A stretch of DNA of 64,000 nt from Pseudobacillus lumedeiriae (GTDB lineage Bacteria > Bacillota > Bacilli > Bacillales > Domibacillaceae), in the NCBI RefSeq assembly GCF_044891285.1, contig NZ_JAUIYO010000002.1:310001-374000 (forward strand), read 5' to 3'. The notes under the pieces are model-generated. The model did not search any database, was not told the DNA's origin, and was given only the letters and a program-made list of their open reading frames with translations. Of this stretch, positions 33,907 through 42,732 are shown one piece after another (the first letter of the stretch is position 1; the number at the start of each line of letters is the position of its first letter). A program made the position numbers and the translations under genes.

Positions 33907-34842
33907 ATGAAGCAGCCAATTCGAATGAAAGACAACGGCCAAATTAATGTTGTGCTGCATACCAAAAATGACCGCATTCAGCAGCCTGTTCGTGAAGAGC
34001 GGCCTTATGCATGGTCCAGCTCCTCTGAGCACGCGATATTAAAGAAAGTAGAAAGTGAATTAAATGCCTTAGTTGGACTTGAAGATTTAAAGAAGATGAT
34101 CCGGGAAATCTACGCCTGGATCTTTGTGAACAAAAAAAGGGAAGAAAGCGGTTTGAAAGCGGGAAAGCAAGTACTGCATATGATGTTTAAAGGAAATCCG
34201 GGAACAGGCAAAACAACAGCTGCCCGCATTATAGGGAAACTGTTTTTTGAAATGAAAGTATTATCGAAAGGGCATTTAATAGAAGCAGAGCGTGCCGACC
34301 TTGTCGGTGAATATATCGGCCACACGGCACAGAAAACGAGAGATTTAATTAAAAAGGCGATGGGGGGCATTTTGTTTATTGATGAAGCGTATTCGCTTGG
34401 CAGGGGAGGAGAGAAAGACTTTGGAAAAGAAGCCATCGACACCCTTGTCAAGCATATGGAAGATAAGCAAAATGATTTTATTTTAATTTTAGCCGGGTAT
34501 CCAAGGGAAATGAATCACTTTTTTACACTGAATCCAGGACTGGAGTCCCGTTTTCCACTCGTTTTTCAATTTCCCGATTACCGGCCTGAGCAATTGATGG
34601 CTATTTCTGAAAAAATAGCGGCAGAAAAAGAATATGTATTTAGTAAAGAAGCAAAAATGAAACTGCGTGACCACTTTACTCGAGTGAAACAGGAAAACTA
34701 CCAGCCATTTTCGAATGGCAGATATGTTCGTAACTTAATTGAGAAAGCGGTGCGAATGCAAGCTGTTCGTCTGCTTAATGAAGGAAGCTATCAACATGAA
34801 GAATTAATGATGATTCAATCACAAGATATTCAATTTAAATAG
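33907..34842 (+). CDS. spoVK: Stage V sporulation protein K (AAA+ ATPase)
   Basis: A 311-residue CbxX/CfqX-type AAA+ protein needed for spore maturation in B. subtilis. Walker A GNPGTGKTT begins at residue 96; Walker B ILFIDEAYSL; sensor region LILAGYPREM; arginine finger region NPGLESRFP. ATG 33907 is selected because GGGGTGAT lies just upstream and the following MKDNGQINVVL aligns with the SpoVK N terminus; the upstream in-frame TTG at 33844 would add 21 residues unlike the family. Confidence 0.93.
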   Translation: MKQPIRMKDNGQINVVLHTKNDRIQQPVREERPYAWSSSSEHAILKKVESELNALVGLEDLKKMIREIYAWIFVNKKREESGLKAGKQVLHMMFKGNPGTGKTTAARIIGKLFFEMKVLSKGHLIEAERADLVGEYIGHTAQKTRDLIKKAMGGILFIDEAYSLGRGGEKDFGKEAIDTLVKHMEDKQNDFILILAGYPREMNHFFTLNPGLESRFPLVFQFPDYRPEQLMAISEKIAAEKEYVFSKEAKMKLRDHFTRVKQENYQPFSNGRYVRNLIEKAVRMQAVRLLNEGSYQHEELMMIQSQDIQFK

Positions 34843-35031
34843 CTCATTTAAAAAGGCAGGCAGTAAGCAGAGAAGCTAAGATGAATTCTATCGTTGAGTC
34901 ACCTTTTTATCTACATATACACTCCTGGCTTTTCTGCTGCTGCATTGACATTTCGTTTCACGTGTTCGAATTTTCTAACAACTATAGCGCTGTGATATGT
35001 ATTGTGCTACTATTTTTTTAAGGTGATCAAA

Positions 35032-35670
35032 ATGGAGAAAAAAACATTAAAAGCAAGAATCATAGAAACTTCACTCGTTATGTTCGAACAGCATGGATAT
35101 CATGGGGTGACGGTTGACCAGATTGTGGAAAAATGCGGGACGTCTAAGGGAGGATTTTACCACAATTTTAAATCTAAAGACGAGCTTCTATATCATATTC
35201 ATGATGTGTTTATTTCGTATGTACTTGACCGCGCCAAGGAAGCATATGCTAATTACAGTACACCAGTATCGCAGCTTTGCGCGATGATCTTGTCTTTTAC
35301 AAAAGTATTTGATTTGTATAAGCCATACATTACTGTTTTTTATCAGGAGAGTACGTATTTAAAAGATCATTTTCAAGAGAAAATTAACGGAAAACGGGAA
35401 GAATATCGTCAAATCATTTTACGAGTGATTGAGGAAGGCCAGGAAAGTGGAGAGTTTCGCTCTGAAGTTTCTGCTGAGATTGCGACAATGGCTATTATGG
35501 GCATGGTGAACTGGACGTATAAATGGTTTAAGAAAGAAGGAGAGCTGTCGATTGAGAATATTGGGGAAATATTCAATGATCTCCTCATACATGCACTAGT
35601 GACGGAAAAAGGGATGGCAAATCAAGAGACTCCATTCTATTTGTTAAAAAGTCAGTCTATTAAAAAATAA
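35032..35670 (+). CDS. TetR/AcrR family regulator of the leucine/acyl-CoA operon
   Basis: A 212-residue TetR protein. The N-terminal helix-turn-helix is GVTVDQIVEKCGTSKGGFYHNFKSKDEL-type (about residues 25-55, recognisable TSKGGFYHNF). The C-terminal domain resembles acyl-CoA-responsive FadR/LiuR-like members. ATG 35032 follows AAGGTGATC. It is codirectional with and 64 bp upstream of the acyl-CoA dehydrogenase, with a palindrome in the gap, so it probably represses the operon; ligand (for example isovaleryl-CoA) is inferred. Confidence 0.85.
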   Translation: MEKKTLKARIIETSLVMFEQHGYHGVTVDQIVEKCGTSKGGFYHNFKSKDELLYHIHDVFISYVLDRAKEAYANYSTPVSQLCAMILSFTKVFDLYKPYITVFYQESTYLKDHFQEKINGKREEYRQIILRVIEEGQESGEFRSEVSAEIATMAIMGMVNWTYKWFKKEGELSIENIGEIFNDLLIHALVTEKGMANQETPFYLLKSQSIKK

Positions 35671-35685
35671 GAATGATAGATACAG

Positions 35686-35699
35686 ACCGACTAGTCTGT
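35686..35699 (+). promoter_or_regulatory. Putative TetR operator before the leucine degradation operon
   Basis: ACCGACTAGTCTGT is one base from a perfect palindrome (ACCGACTAGTCGGT), a form common for TetR-family operators. Confidence 0.6.
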
Positions 35700-35734
35700 C
35701 TTTCGGTAAATGGCAAAAACAAGGGGGATTTCAC

Positions 35735-36877
35735 ATGAATTTCGAATTAACAAAAGAGCAGCAAATGTTAAAAGAAATGGTGAAAAGTTTTGCCGAAAAA
35801 GAAATTAAGCCGTATGCTCAAGAACTTGACCAAACGTCACAGTTTCGCAAACAGACGTTTGACAAAATGGCAGAACTCGGACTGCTCGGAATTCCATTTC
35901 CAGAAGAATACGGCGGTGCCGGCGGTGACACCGTCTCCTATGCCATTGCAGTAGAAGAAGTTGGGAAAGCGTGCGGCGGTACGGGTTTAAGCTATGCAGC
36001 CGCGATCAGCCTTGGAGCCAGTCCTATTTTTTACTTTGGAACGGAAGAACAGAAACGGAAATGGCTCATACCGATGGCAAAAGGGGAAGCACTAGGCTCC
36101 TTTGGTTTAACAGAGCCTAATGCTGGATCGGATGCAGGGGGCACGAGAACGAAGGCTGTGCTTGATGGTGATGAATATGTAATCAATGGCGAGAAGTGCT
36201 GGATTACGAATGCCGGTTATGCGCGTCAAATTATTGTAACCGCTGTCACAGGAAAAAGGGGAGATGGAAAAAATATCATTTCTGCTATTATTGTGCCGGC
36301 TGATGCACCGGGTGTGACGATTTCATGCAACTATGACAAAATGGGTGTCCGTGCTTCAAATACGTGTGAAATTGTGTTAGACAATGTCCGTGTACCAAAG
36401 GAAAATCTCTTAGGAGACAGCCAAAAAGGATTTAGCCAGTTTTTATACACGCTTGATGGCGGACGTATTTCGATCGCAGCTCTAGCTGTCGGTATTGCCC
36501 AGGCTGCTTTAGATAAAGCGCTGCAATATGCAAAAGAGCGGGTACAATTTGGTCAGCCTATTTCTAAATTCCAGGCGATACAATTTAAACTGGCGGATAT
36601 GGCAACTGAAGTAGAGCTCGCCCGCAATCTCGTGTATAAGGCTGCCTGGTTAAAGGATCAGGGAAAACCATTTGGAAAAGAAGCAGCGATGGCAAAGCTT
36701 TTCGCATCAGAAATGAGTTTTCGCACGAGCAATGAAGCGATTCAAATCCATGGCGGTTACGGTTATATGTGTGAATATGACGTTGAAAGGTTCCTACGTG
36801 ATGCGAAGCTGCTTGAGATTGGTGAAGGAACATCGGAAGTTCAGCGTTTAGTCATTGCCAGGCATCTTGGCTGTTAA
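35735..36877 (+). CDS. Acyl-CoA dehydrogenase (probable isovaleryl-CoA dehydrogenase)
   Basis: A 380-residue FAD enzyme. It has FGLTEPNAGSDAGG and CWITNAGYA FAD-binding segments, RVQFGQPISKFQAIQ, IHGGYGY, and the catalytic Glu364 in IGEGTSEVQ, the position seen in short-chain dehydrogenases. Being first in an operon with methylcrotonyl-CoA carboxylase and HMG-CoA lyase, it most likely oxidises isovaleryl-CoA. The counterpart in B. subtilis is yngJ. RBS AAGGGGG. Substrate cannot be proven from sequence. Confidence 0.9.
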   Translation: MNFELTKEQQMLKEMVKSFAEKEIKPYAQELDQTSQFRKQTFDKMAELGLLGIPFPEEYGGAGGDTVSYAIAVEEVGKACGGTGLSYAAAISLGASPIFYFGTEEQKRKWLIPMAKGEALGSFGLTEPNAGSDAGGTRTKAVLDGDEYVINGEKCWITNAGYARQIIVTAVTGKRGDGKNIISAIIVPADAPGVTISCNYDKMGVRASNTCEIVLDNVRVPKENLLGDSQKGFSQFLYTLDGGRISIAALAVGIAQAALDKALQYAKERVQFGQPISKFQAIQFKLADMATEVELARNLVYKAAWLKDQGKPFGKEAAMAKLFASEMSFRTSNEAIQIHGGYGYMCEYDVERFLRDAKLLEIGEGTSEVQRLVIARHLGC

Positions 36878-36992
36878 AAGATCTGAACGAACAGGGTGAG
36901 GTCTAACGAATGGATGAAAATCATAAAAGCTATAAGGAATAAACGGTACCAAGAGGAAATAATTATATGTTATAGCTAAAGGAGCGATCCGT

Positions 36993-38336
36993 TTGTTTTC
37001 AAAAATCTTAATTGCCAACCGTGGGGAGATAGCCTCACGTGTGATTCGCACATGTAAAAAGTTAGGGATCAAGACAGCAGCTATTTATTCGGAGGCGGAT
37101 AAGGATGCTTTATTTGTCCGTCAGGCGGATGAGGCTTTCTATGTCGGCAAATCGCAGGTGCATCTCAGCTATTTAAATATGGATGAAATTATCCGTGCAG
37201 CGAAAGAAAGCGGCGCTGAGGCGATCCATCCGGGATACGGGCTTCTATCTGAAAATGCTTCATTTGCAACAAAGTGTATGAACGAAGGGATTGTATTTAT
37301 CGGCCCTGCCCCCGATATTCTTTCAGCAATGGGAAGCAAAATCGCCGCACGAAAAACGATGAAGCAGGCGGGTATTCCAATCATTGAAGGAGTCAATATA
37401 CCACTAGAAAATGAAGAGGAGGCAAAACTCGCAGCAAAAACAATCGGCTATCCGATTATGCTGAAGGCATCGGCTGGCGGTGGGGGGATTGGCATGCAGC
37501 TCGTTCATTCCGATGAAGAGCTTGCAAAGGCATTTGCCGGCAATAAAAAGAGAGCGGAATCCTTTTTCGGGGATGGAGCGATGTTTCTTGAAAAGTATCT
37601 TCACAAACCTCATCACATTGAAGTGCAGATACTGGCTGATGCTCACGGTCAAGTGATTCCGTTATGGGAGAGGGAATGTTCTATTCAGCGCCGCCACCAA
37701 AAAGTAGTGGAAGAAGCCCCTTCGCCGTTTATTAGTGAAGAAACGAGGACGAAAATGCTTGATGCGGCTGTGAAAGCAGCCCGTCATATCGGCTATACGA
37801 ATGCCGGTACGATTGAATTTTTAGTGGATGATGAAGAAGATTTTTATTTTCTAGAAATGAATACCCGGCTGCAAGTCGAGCATCCGGTGACGGAAGAAAT
37901 TACCGGTCTTGACCTTGTGGAGCAGCAATTAAAAGTAGCTGCTGGTGAGAAGCTGGTGCTTACACGGGACACGGTTCAGCGTAAAGGTCATGCGATCGAA
38001 GTACGGATTTATGCGGAAGATCCACAAAGCTTTTTCCCGTCGCCGGGGAGAATTACCGCTTTTGAACCGCCACAGGGAGAAGGGATTCGTAATGAACATG
38101 CGATTGAGGCAGGATCGGTTGTGACCCCCTTCTATGACCCGATGATCGGCAAGCTTATTACCTGGGGTTCAACGAGAGAGGAAGCATGCACCCGCATGAG
38201 ACATGCGCTTGAACGCTATAAAATTGAGGGCATTAAAACCAATCTGCCGATGCTCAGAAAAATTATCGGCCATGAGCAGTTTTTAAAAGGCTCAACAACG
38301 ACTCATTTTGTCAATGAATATTATTTGCCGGGATGA
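36993..38336 (+). CDS. Biotin carboxylase subunit (methylcrotonyl-CoA carboxylase)
   Basis: A 447-residue ATP-grasp biotin carboxylase, like AccC and B. subtilis YngHA. Visible: KILIANRGEIASRVIRT-type start, KASAGGGGIGM glycine loop (about 158-168), HIEVQILAD, ERECSIQRRHQKVVEEAPSP and EMNTRLQVEHPVTE. It carboxylates biotin on the separate carrier encoded next. TTG start with AAAGGAG 8 nt upstream. No biotinyl domain is fused, so the alpha subunit is split in two genes. Co-operonic with HMG-CoA lyase, hence methylcrotonyl-CoA rather than acetyl-CoA. Confidence 0.9.
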   Translation: MFSKILIANRGEIASRVIRTCKKLGIKTAAIYSEADKDALFVRQADEAFYVGKSQVHLSYLNMDEIIRAAKESGAEAIHPGYGLLSENASFATKCMNEGIVFIGPAPDILSAMGSKIAARKTMKQAGIPIIEGVNIPLENEEEAKLAAKTIGYPIMLKASAGGGGIGMQLVHSDEELAKAFAGNKKRAESFFGDGAMFLEKYLHKPHHIEVQILADAHGQVIPLWERECSIQRRHQKVVEEAPSPFISEETRTKMLDAAVKAARHIGYTNAGTIEFLVDDEEDFYFLEMNTRLQVEHPVTEEITGLDLVEQQLKVAAGEKLVLTRDTVQRKGHAIEVRIYAEDPQSFFPSPGRITAFEPPQGEGIRNEHAIEAGSVVTPFYDPMIGKLITWGSTREEACTRMRHALERYKIEGIKTNLPMLRKIIGHEQFLKGSTTTHFVNEYYLPG

Positions 38337-38366
38337 ACGGCAGCAAAGTAAAAGGGGGAAAGGCCA

Positions 38367-38579
38367 TTGGCAACAGTACAGGCAACTATGGCAGGAAGTG
38401 TATGGAAAATACTTGTATCAGAGGGGGAGGAAGTAAAGGCTGGTCAGGATGTCGTCATTTTGGAATCAATGAAAATGGAAATACCGATTTCGGCAGAGGA
38501 AGATGGGATCGTCCAAAAAGTCTACGTCAATGAAGGAGATTTTGTCAACGAAGCAGATGCACTCGTTGATGTGAAATAG
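38367..38579 (+). CDS. Biotin carrier protein (biotinyl domain)
   Basis: A 70-residue stand-alone biotinyl domain. The biotinylation motif is ESMKMEIP with biotin on Lys36. It corresponds to B. subtilis YngHB. TTG start after a purine-rich AAAGGGGGAAAGG. It carries CO2 from the biotin carboxylase to the carboxyltransferase encoded two genes on. Confidence 0.93.
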   Translation: MATVQATMAGSVWKILVSEGEEVKAGQDVVILESMKMEIPISAEEDGIVQKVYVNEGDFVNEADALVDVK

Positions 38580-38592
38580 GAGGGAGCCCTTT

Positions 38593-39498
38593 TTGAAGCT
38601 GCCAAAAAAAGTGACGCTTAAGGAAGTAGGTCCCCGGGATGGTTTGCAAAACGAACCACAGCAAGTAAGTACAGAACATAAAGCAGCCTGGATTGATCGT
38701 TTGTCAAAGAGCGGCTTGTCTTACATTGAAGTCACTTCTTTTGTTCATCCGAAGTGGATTCCGCAGCTGGCTGATGCTGCGGAGGTGCTCTCTTCTATTA
38801 CAAGGCAGCCCGGCATTACATATGCCGCCCTTGTACCGAACAGGCAGGGGCTGGAGAGAGCGCTTCAAGCGAATATAGATGAAATTAGTGTGTTCATGTC
38901 CGCAAGTGACTCACATAACAAAAACAATATTAATAAGACGATCACGGAAACGCTTCCCGTGCTTAAAGAAGTCGTATCAGAAGCAAAAGCTTCAGGAAAA
39001 ACAGTACGCGGTTATTTGTCGACGATTATTGCTTGTCCGTATGAAGGAAAGGTATCACCAGAGCAGGTAAAGGATATTGCCGCCCGGCTGTTTGATATGG
39101 GCATTGATGAATTATCGCTCGGTGAAACAATAGGAGTGGCTGTACCGCCGGAAGTAGAGCGGCTGCTTGAAGTGCTTCTGCCGGAGTTCGCTGCTGAGCG
39201 TCTCGCAATGCACTTTCATGATACGAGGGGCCTGGCGCTTGCGAACATCTCAAAATCTCTTGAAATGGGGATTACGATATTTGATAGTTCTTTAGGAGGT
39301 CTCGGAGGTTGTCCATATGCTAAAGGGGCATCCGGAAATGTGGCGACGGAAGATTTGCTGTATATGCTCGACGCAATGGGCATACAATCAGGCGTACGCA
39401 TGGAAGGGCTGATCGCAGCGGGTGAACTGATGGAATCTATTTTAGGAAAACCGCTGAAAAGCAGGCAAATGGAGATACACCGCAGGGGAGGCAAGTGA
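38593..39498 (+). CDS. Hydroxymethylglutaryl-CoA lyase
   Basis: A 301-residue DRE-TIM metalloenzyme (YngG-like) cleaving HMG-CoA to acetyl-CoA and acetoacetate. Visible: EVGPRDGLQNEP, TSFVHPKWIPQ, FHDTRG and the glycine loop GLGGCPYAKGASGN with active-site Cys240. TTG start with AGGAGGG upstream; this is the third TTG start in a row in this operon. The 13-bp gap to the carrier gene supports co-translation. Confidence 0.93.
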   Translation: MKLPKKVTLKEVGPRDGLQNEPQQVSTEHKAAWIDRLSKSGLSYIEVTSFVHPKWIPQLADAAEVLSSITRQPGITYAALVPNRQGLERALQANIDEISVFMSASDSHNKNNINKTITETLPVLKEVVSEAKASGKTVRGYLSTIIACPYEGKVSPEQVKDIAARLFDMGIDELSLGETIGVAVPPEVERLLEVLLPEFAAERLAMHFHDTRGLALANISKSLEMGITIFDSSLGGLGGCPYAKGASGNVATEDLLYMLDAMGIQSGVRMEGLIAAGELMESILGKPLKSRQMEIHRRGGK

Positions 39499-39601
39499 TA
39501 AAGCTTGCGGCGAAATGAATCGTCAGCTTGATCGGTTTCGTTATTGTGAGATTGGTTGAAAAGTATCTATCAACAGACAAAAGAAAGTGAGGAAATCTGC
39601 A

Positions 39602-41140
39602 ATGAATGAAACAGAGCACAAGGCAAGCTATCAGCAAAAAAAGGACACGGTTTTAAAAGGCGGAAGAGAAAAATATCATGAAAAAAATAAAGAACAGGGA
39701 AAATTATTCGTCCGCGACCGCCTTCAATTGCTTTTTGACAACGGACTGCAGGCAGAAGACGGTCTATTTGCCAATGTGTCAGCTGGGGATTTACCAGCCG
39801 ATGGTGTGGTCACTGGCATAGGGAAAATCAATGGGCGGACAGTTTGTGTAATGGCCAACGATTCAACTGTGAAAGCAGGATCATGGGGTAAACGAACAGT
39901 AGAGAAAATCATCCGCATCCAAGAAACAGCAGAAAAACTTCGCTGTCCCATGCTGTATCTCGTGGATTCGGCAGGAGCGAGGATCACCGATCAGCTTGAC
40001 ATGTTCCCCGGCCGCCGGGGAGCGGGCCGGATTTTCTACAATCAAGTAAAGATGTCCGGGAAAGTGCCGCAAATTTGCTTGTTATTCGGTCCATCAGCGG
40101 CTGGTGGTGCTTATATTCCGGCATTTTGTGACATCGTTGTGATGGTAGAAGGAAATGCCTCTATGTATCTTGGATCGCCGCGTATGGCAGAAATGGTGAT
40201 TGGCGAAAAAGTCACGCTCGAACAAATGGGCGGTGCTAAGATGCATTGTTCCGTTTCCGGTTGTGGGGACGTTCTTGTCAAAACAGAAGAAGAAGCCATC
40301 GAATATGCTAAAAAGTATTTAACGTATTTTCCAGATAACTACACGGAGAAGCCGGTTCCTAAGGAGCATAGAGCACCCGCTGTCCTCGATAAGTCAATTG
40401 AAGAATTGATCCCTCAAAATCAAAATACACCATTTGATATGTACCAGCTCATTGAACGTTTAATTGATGAAGGCAGTTTTTGCGAGATTAAAAAATTATT
40501 TGCCCCCGAACTGATTACCGGCCTCAGCCGGATCAACGGACAACCAGTCGGCATCATTGCGAATCAACCGCGCGTTAAAGGCGGCGTGCTGTTCCATGAT
40601 TCGGCTGATAAAGCGGCTAAATTCATTAGTCTTTGCGATGCGTTTCATATTCCGCTCTTGTTTTTAGCCGATGTACCCGGCTTTATGATCGGCACGAATG
40701 TAGAGAAAGCCGGTATTATCCGTCACGGGGCAAAAATGATATTTGCAATGAGTGAAGCCACTGTGCCAAAGATTACCGTCATCGTTCGTAAAGCCTATGG
40801 TGCGGGCCTTTATGCCATGGCGGGCCCGGCTTTTGAACCGGATTGCTGCCTGGCCCTGCCAACGGCGCAAATTGCTGTGATGGGACCAGAAGCAGCAGTC
40901 AATGCGGTGTATGCGAATAAAATTGCGGCTCTGCCAGAAGAAGAACGAGCGGCTTTCATTCATGAGAAGAGAGAAGAATATCGCCGGGATATTGATGTGT
41001 ACCGTCTCGCTTCCGAGATGATTATAGATGACGTCGTAGAGCCAAACCGCCTGCGTGAAGAGTTATCTGCCCGACTCGATGTGTATATGTCCAAATATGT
41101 CGTCTTTACCGATCGTAAACATGGGGTGAATCCTGTTTAA
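39602..41140 (+). CDS. Methylcrotonyl-CoA carboxylase carboxyltransferase subunit
   Basis: A 512-residue biotin-dependent carboxyltransferase (YngE-like, PccB/MccB family). The two crotonase-fold halves are seen: LVDSAGARITDQ and GPSAAGGAYIPAFCD in the first, FLADVPGFMIG and KAYGAGLYAMAG in the second. ATG 39602 follows GTGAGGA by 8 nt. With the biotin carboxylase and carrier it would convert 3-methylcrotonyl-CoA to 3-methylglutaconyl-CoA. Propionyl-CoA carboxylase is the alternative. Confidence 0.9.
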   Translation: MNETEHKASYQQKKDTVLKGGREKYHEKNKEQGKLFVRDRLQLLFDNGLQAEDGLFANVSAGDLPADGVVTGIGKINGRTVCVMANDSTVKAGSWGKRTVEKIIRIQETAEKLRCPMLYLVDSAGARITDQLDMFPGRRGAGRIFYNQVKMSGKVPQICLLFGPSAAGGAYIPAFCDIVVMVEGNASMYLGSPRMAEMVIGEKVTLEQMGGAKMHCSVSGCGDVLVKTEEEAIEYAKKYLTYFPDNYTEKPVPKEHRAPAVLDKSIEELIPQNQNTPFDMYQLIERLIDEGSFCEIKKLFAPELITGLSRINGQPVGIIANQPRVKGGVLFHDSADKAAKFISLCDAFHIPLLFLADVPGFMIGTNVEKAGIIRHGAKMIFAMSEATVPKITVIVRKAYGAGLYAMAGPAFEPDCCLALPTAQIAVMGPEAAVNAVYANKIAALPEEERAAFIHEKREEYRRDIDVYRLASEMIIDDVVEPNRLREELSARLDVYMSKYVVFTDRKHGVNPV

Positions 41141-41157
41141 AAAAGGGGGAAAACGGG

Positions 41158-41847
41158 ATGAAAAAAATGTATGCTAGTTTTAATGAAGCAGTAGCTGGCA
41201 TTAAAGATGGAATGACGATTATGGTTGGCGGTTTCGGATTGTGCGGGATACCAGAAAATTTAATTAAAGCTTTAGCTGATTCTGGAGTGAAAGATTTAAC
41301 AGTGATTTCAAACAACTGTGGAGTAGATGATTGGGGTCTCGGATTGTTATTAAGAAACAAGCAGATTAAAAAAATCATAGGCTCTTACGTGGGAGAAAAT
41401 AAAGAATTTGAACGGCAAATGCTTGCGGGAGAAATCGAAGTAGAATTAACCCCTCAAGGAACGTTGGCGGAAAAAATTCGTGCGGGCGGTGCCGGTATTC
41501 CCGCCTTTTTCACACCGGCTGGCGTAGGAACTCCGATTGCTGAAGGGAAAGAAGTTCGAGAGTTTGAAGGCAAGGAGTATTTGCTCGAAAAGGCATTAAC
41601 AGCTGACGTCAGCCTTGTCCGCGCGTGCAAGGCCGACAAGATGGGGAACCTGGTTTATAACAAAACGGCCCGTAACTTTAATCCGATGATCGCTGCGGCC
41701 GGTAAAGTGACGATCGCTGAAGTCGAAGAAATGGTAGAAGCAGGCGATTTAGATCCGCATGTGATTCATACGCCTGGTATTTATGTGCAGGCATTGATTC
41801 AAGGAGAGCAAGAAAAACGAATTGAAAGACGGACAGTTCGTCCATAG
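41158..41847 (+). CDS. scoA: 3-oxoacid CoA-transferase subunit A
   Basis: A 229-residue CoA-transferase alpha subunit. It has GMTIMVGGFGLCGIPENLI at the start, ISNNCGVDDWGLG, and GTPIAEGKE. With ScoB it moves CoA from succinyl-CoA to acetoacetate, so acetoacetate from HMG-CoA lyase can enter the thiolase step. RBS is AAAAGGGGG. scoB follows after 14 bp. Confidence 0.93.
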   Translation: MKKMYASFNEAVAGIKDGMTIMVGGFGLCGIPENLIKALADSGVKDLTVISNNCGVDDWGLGLLLRNKQIKKIIGSYVGENKEFERQMLAGEIEVELTPQGTLAEKIRAGGAGIPAFFTPAGVGTPIAEGKEVREFEGKEYLLEKALTADVSLVRACKADKMGNLVYNKTARNFNPMIAAAGKVTIAEVEEMVEAGDLDPHVIHTPGIYVQALIQGEQEKRIERRTVRP

Positions 41848-41861
41848 AGGAGGGGAAAGAG

Positions 41862-42515
41862 GTGGATACGAGAGAGAAAATTGCAAGACGGGCAGAAAAA
41901 GAAATTGAGAATGGCAACTACGTAAATTTAGGAATTGGAATGCCGACACTCGTTGCCAACTTTATTTCCGATAATAAGCAAGTCGTATTGCAGTCAGAAA
42001 ATGGCTTGCTTGGCATTGGGCCTTATCCTCGTGAAGAAGAAGTGGACGCTGATTTAATCAATGCCGGCAAAGAGACGGTCACTGCCCTTTCCGGTTCCGT
42101 TTACTTTGACAGCTCCGAGTCGTTTGCTATGATTCGAGGCGGTCATATTGATGTCGCTATTCTTGGTGGAATGGAAGTGTCACAAGCCGGTGATCTGGCC
42201 AACTGGATGATTCCTGGGAAAATGGTGAAAGGGATGGGAGGGGCGATGGATCTTGTCCATGGAGCCCGTAAAACGATCGTGATTATGGAACACGTTAACA
42301 AACATGGACAATCCAAAATCTTAAAAGAATGTAAACTGCCTTTAACTGGAAAGGGAGTCGTCCAGCGCATCATTACGGATCGGGCAGTGATGGATGTCAC
42401 CCCAAAAGGCCTTGTTCTGATAGAAACAGCAGTCGGGTATTCAGCCGATGACATTATCCGATGCACAGAAGCAGATATAACAGTTTCGAAGAAAGTAAAG
42501 CTGCATGCATTTTAA
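41862..42515 (+). CDS. scoB: 3-oxoacid CoA-transferase subunit B
   Basis: A 217-residue beta subunit. The catalytic Glu is Glu46 in QSENGLLGIGP; YVNLGIGMPT and DVAILGGMEVSQAGDLANW are family motifs. GTG start after GAGGAGGGGAAAGAGG. Last gene of the operon, followed by a terminator. Confidence 0.93.
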   Translation: MDTREKIARRAEKEIENGNYVNLGIGMPTLVANFISDNKQVVLQSENGLLGIGPYPREEEVDADLINAGKETVTALSGSVYFDSSESFAMIRGGHIDVAILGGMEVSQAGDLANWMIPGKMVKGMGGAMDLVHGARKTIVIMEHVNKHGQSKILKECKLPLTGKGVVQRIITDRAVMDVTPKGLVLIETAVGYSADDIIRCTEADITVSKKVKLHAF

Positions 42516-42566
42516 TGGATGATTGGCCTAGCTGACATTCCGGCTGAGAACAATTCCTTTTGTAGG

Positions 42567-42607
42567 TCACAAACGTTGATAGATCAATGTTTGTGATTTT
42601 TTATTTT
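42567..42607 (+). terminator. Terminator after scoAB
   Basis: TCACAAACGTTGAT pairs with ATCAATGTTTGTGA (one wobble), followed by TTTTTTATTTT. Confidence 0.88.
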
Positions 42608-42732
42608 GTAGGATTTTTGATAGTGAACAAAAACAGCTGTGAATTTTGCCGGTTATTGCCTGAGTATTAGTAATATGCCTGCCTTTTTGGTAAGATGAGG
42701 GGTAGAAAATCGCAGGAAAAGGAGGGTATAGA

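Noticed and set aside
33607..34032. 141-codon minus-strand ORF across the hfq-spoVK gap
   Set aside because: It runs antisense into spoVK, has no RBS, and its composition fits a shadow frame.
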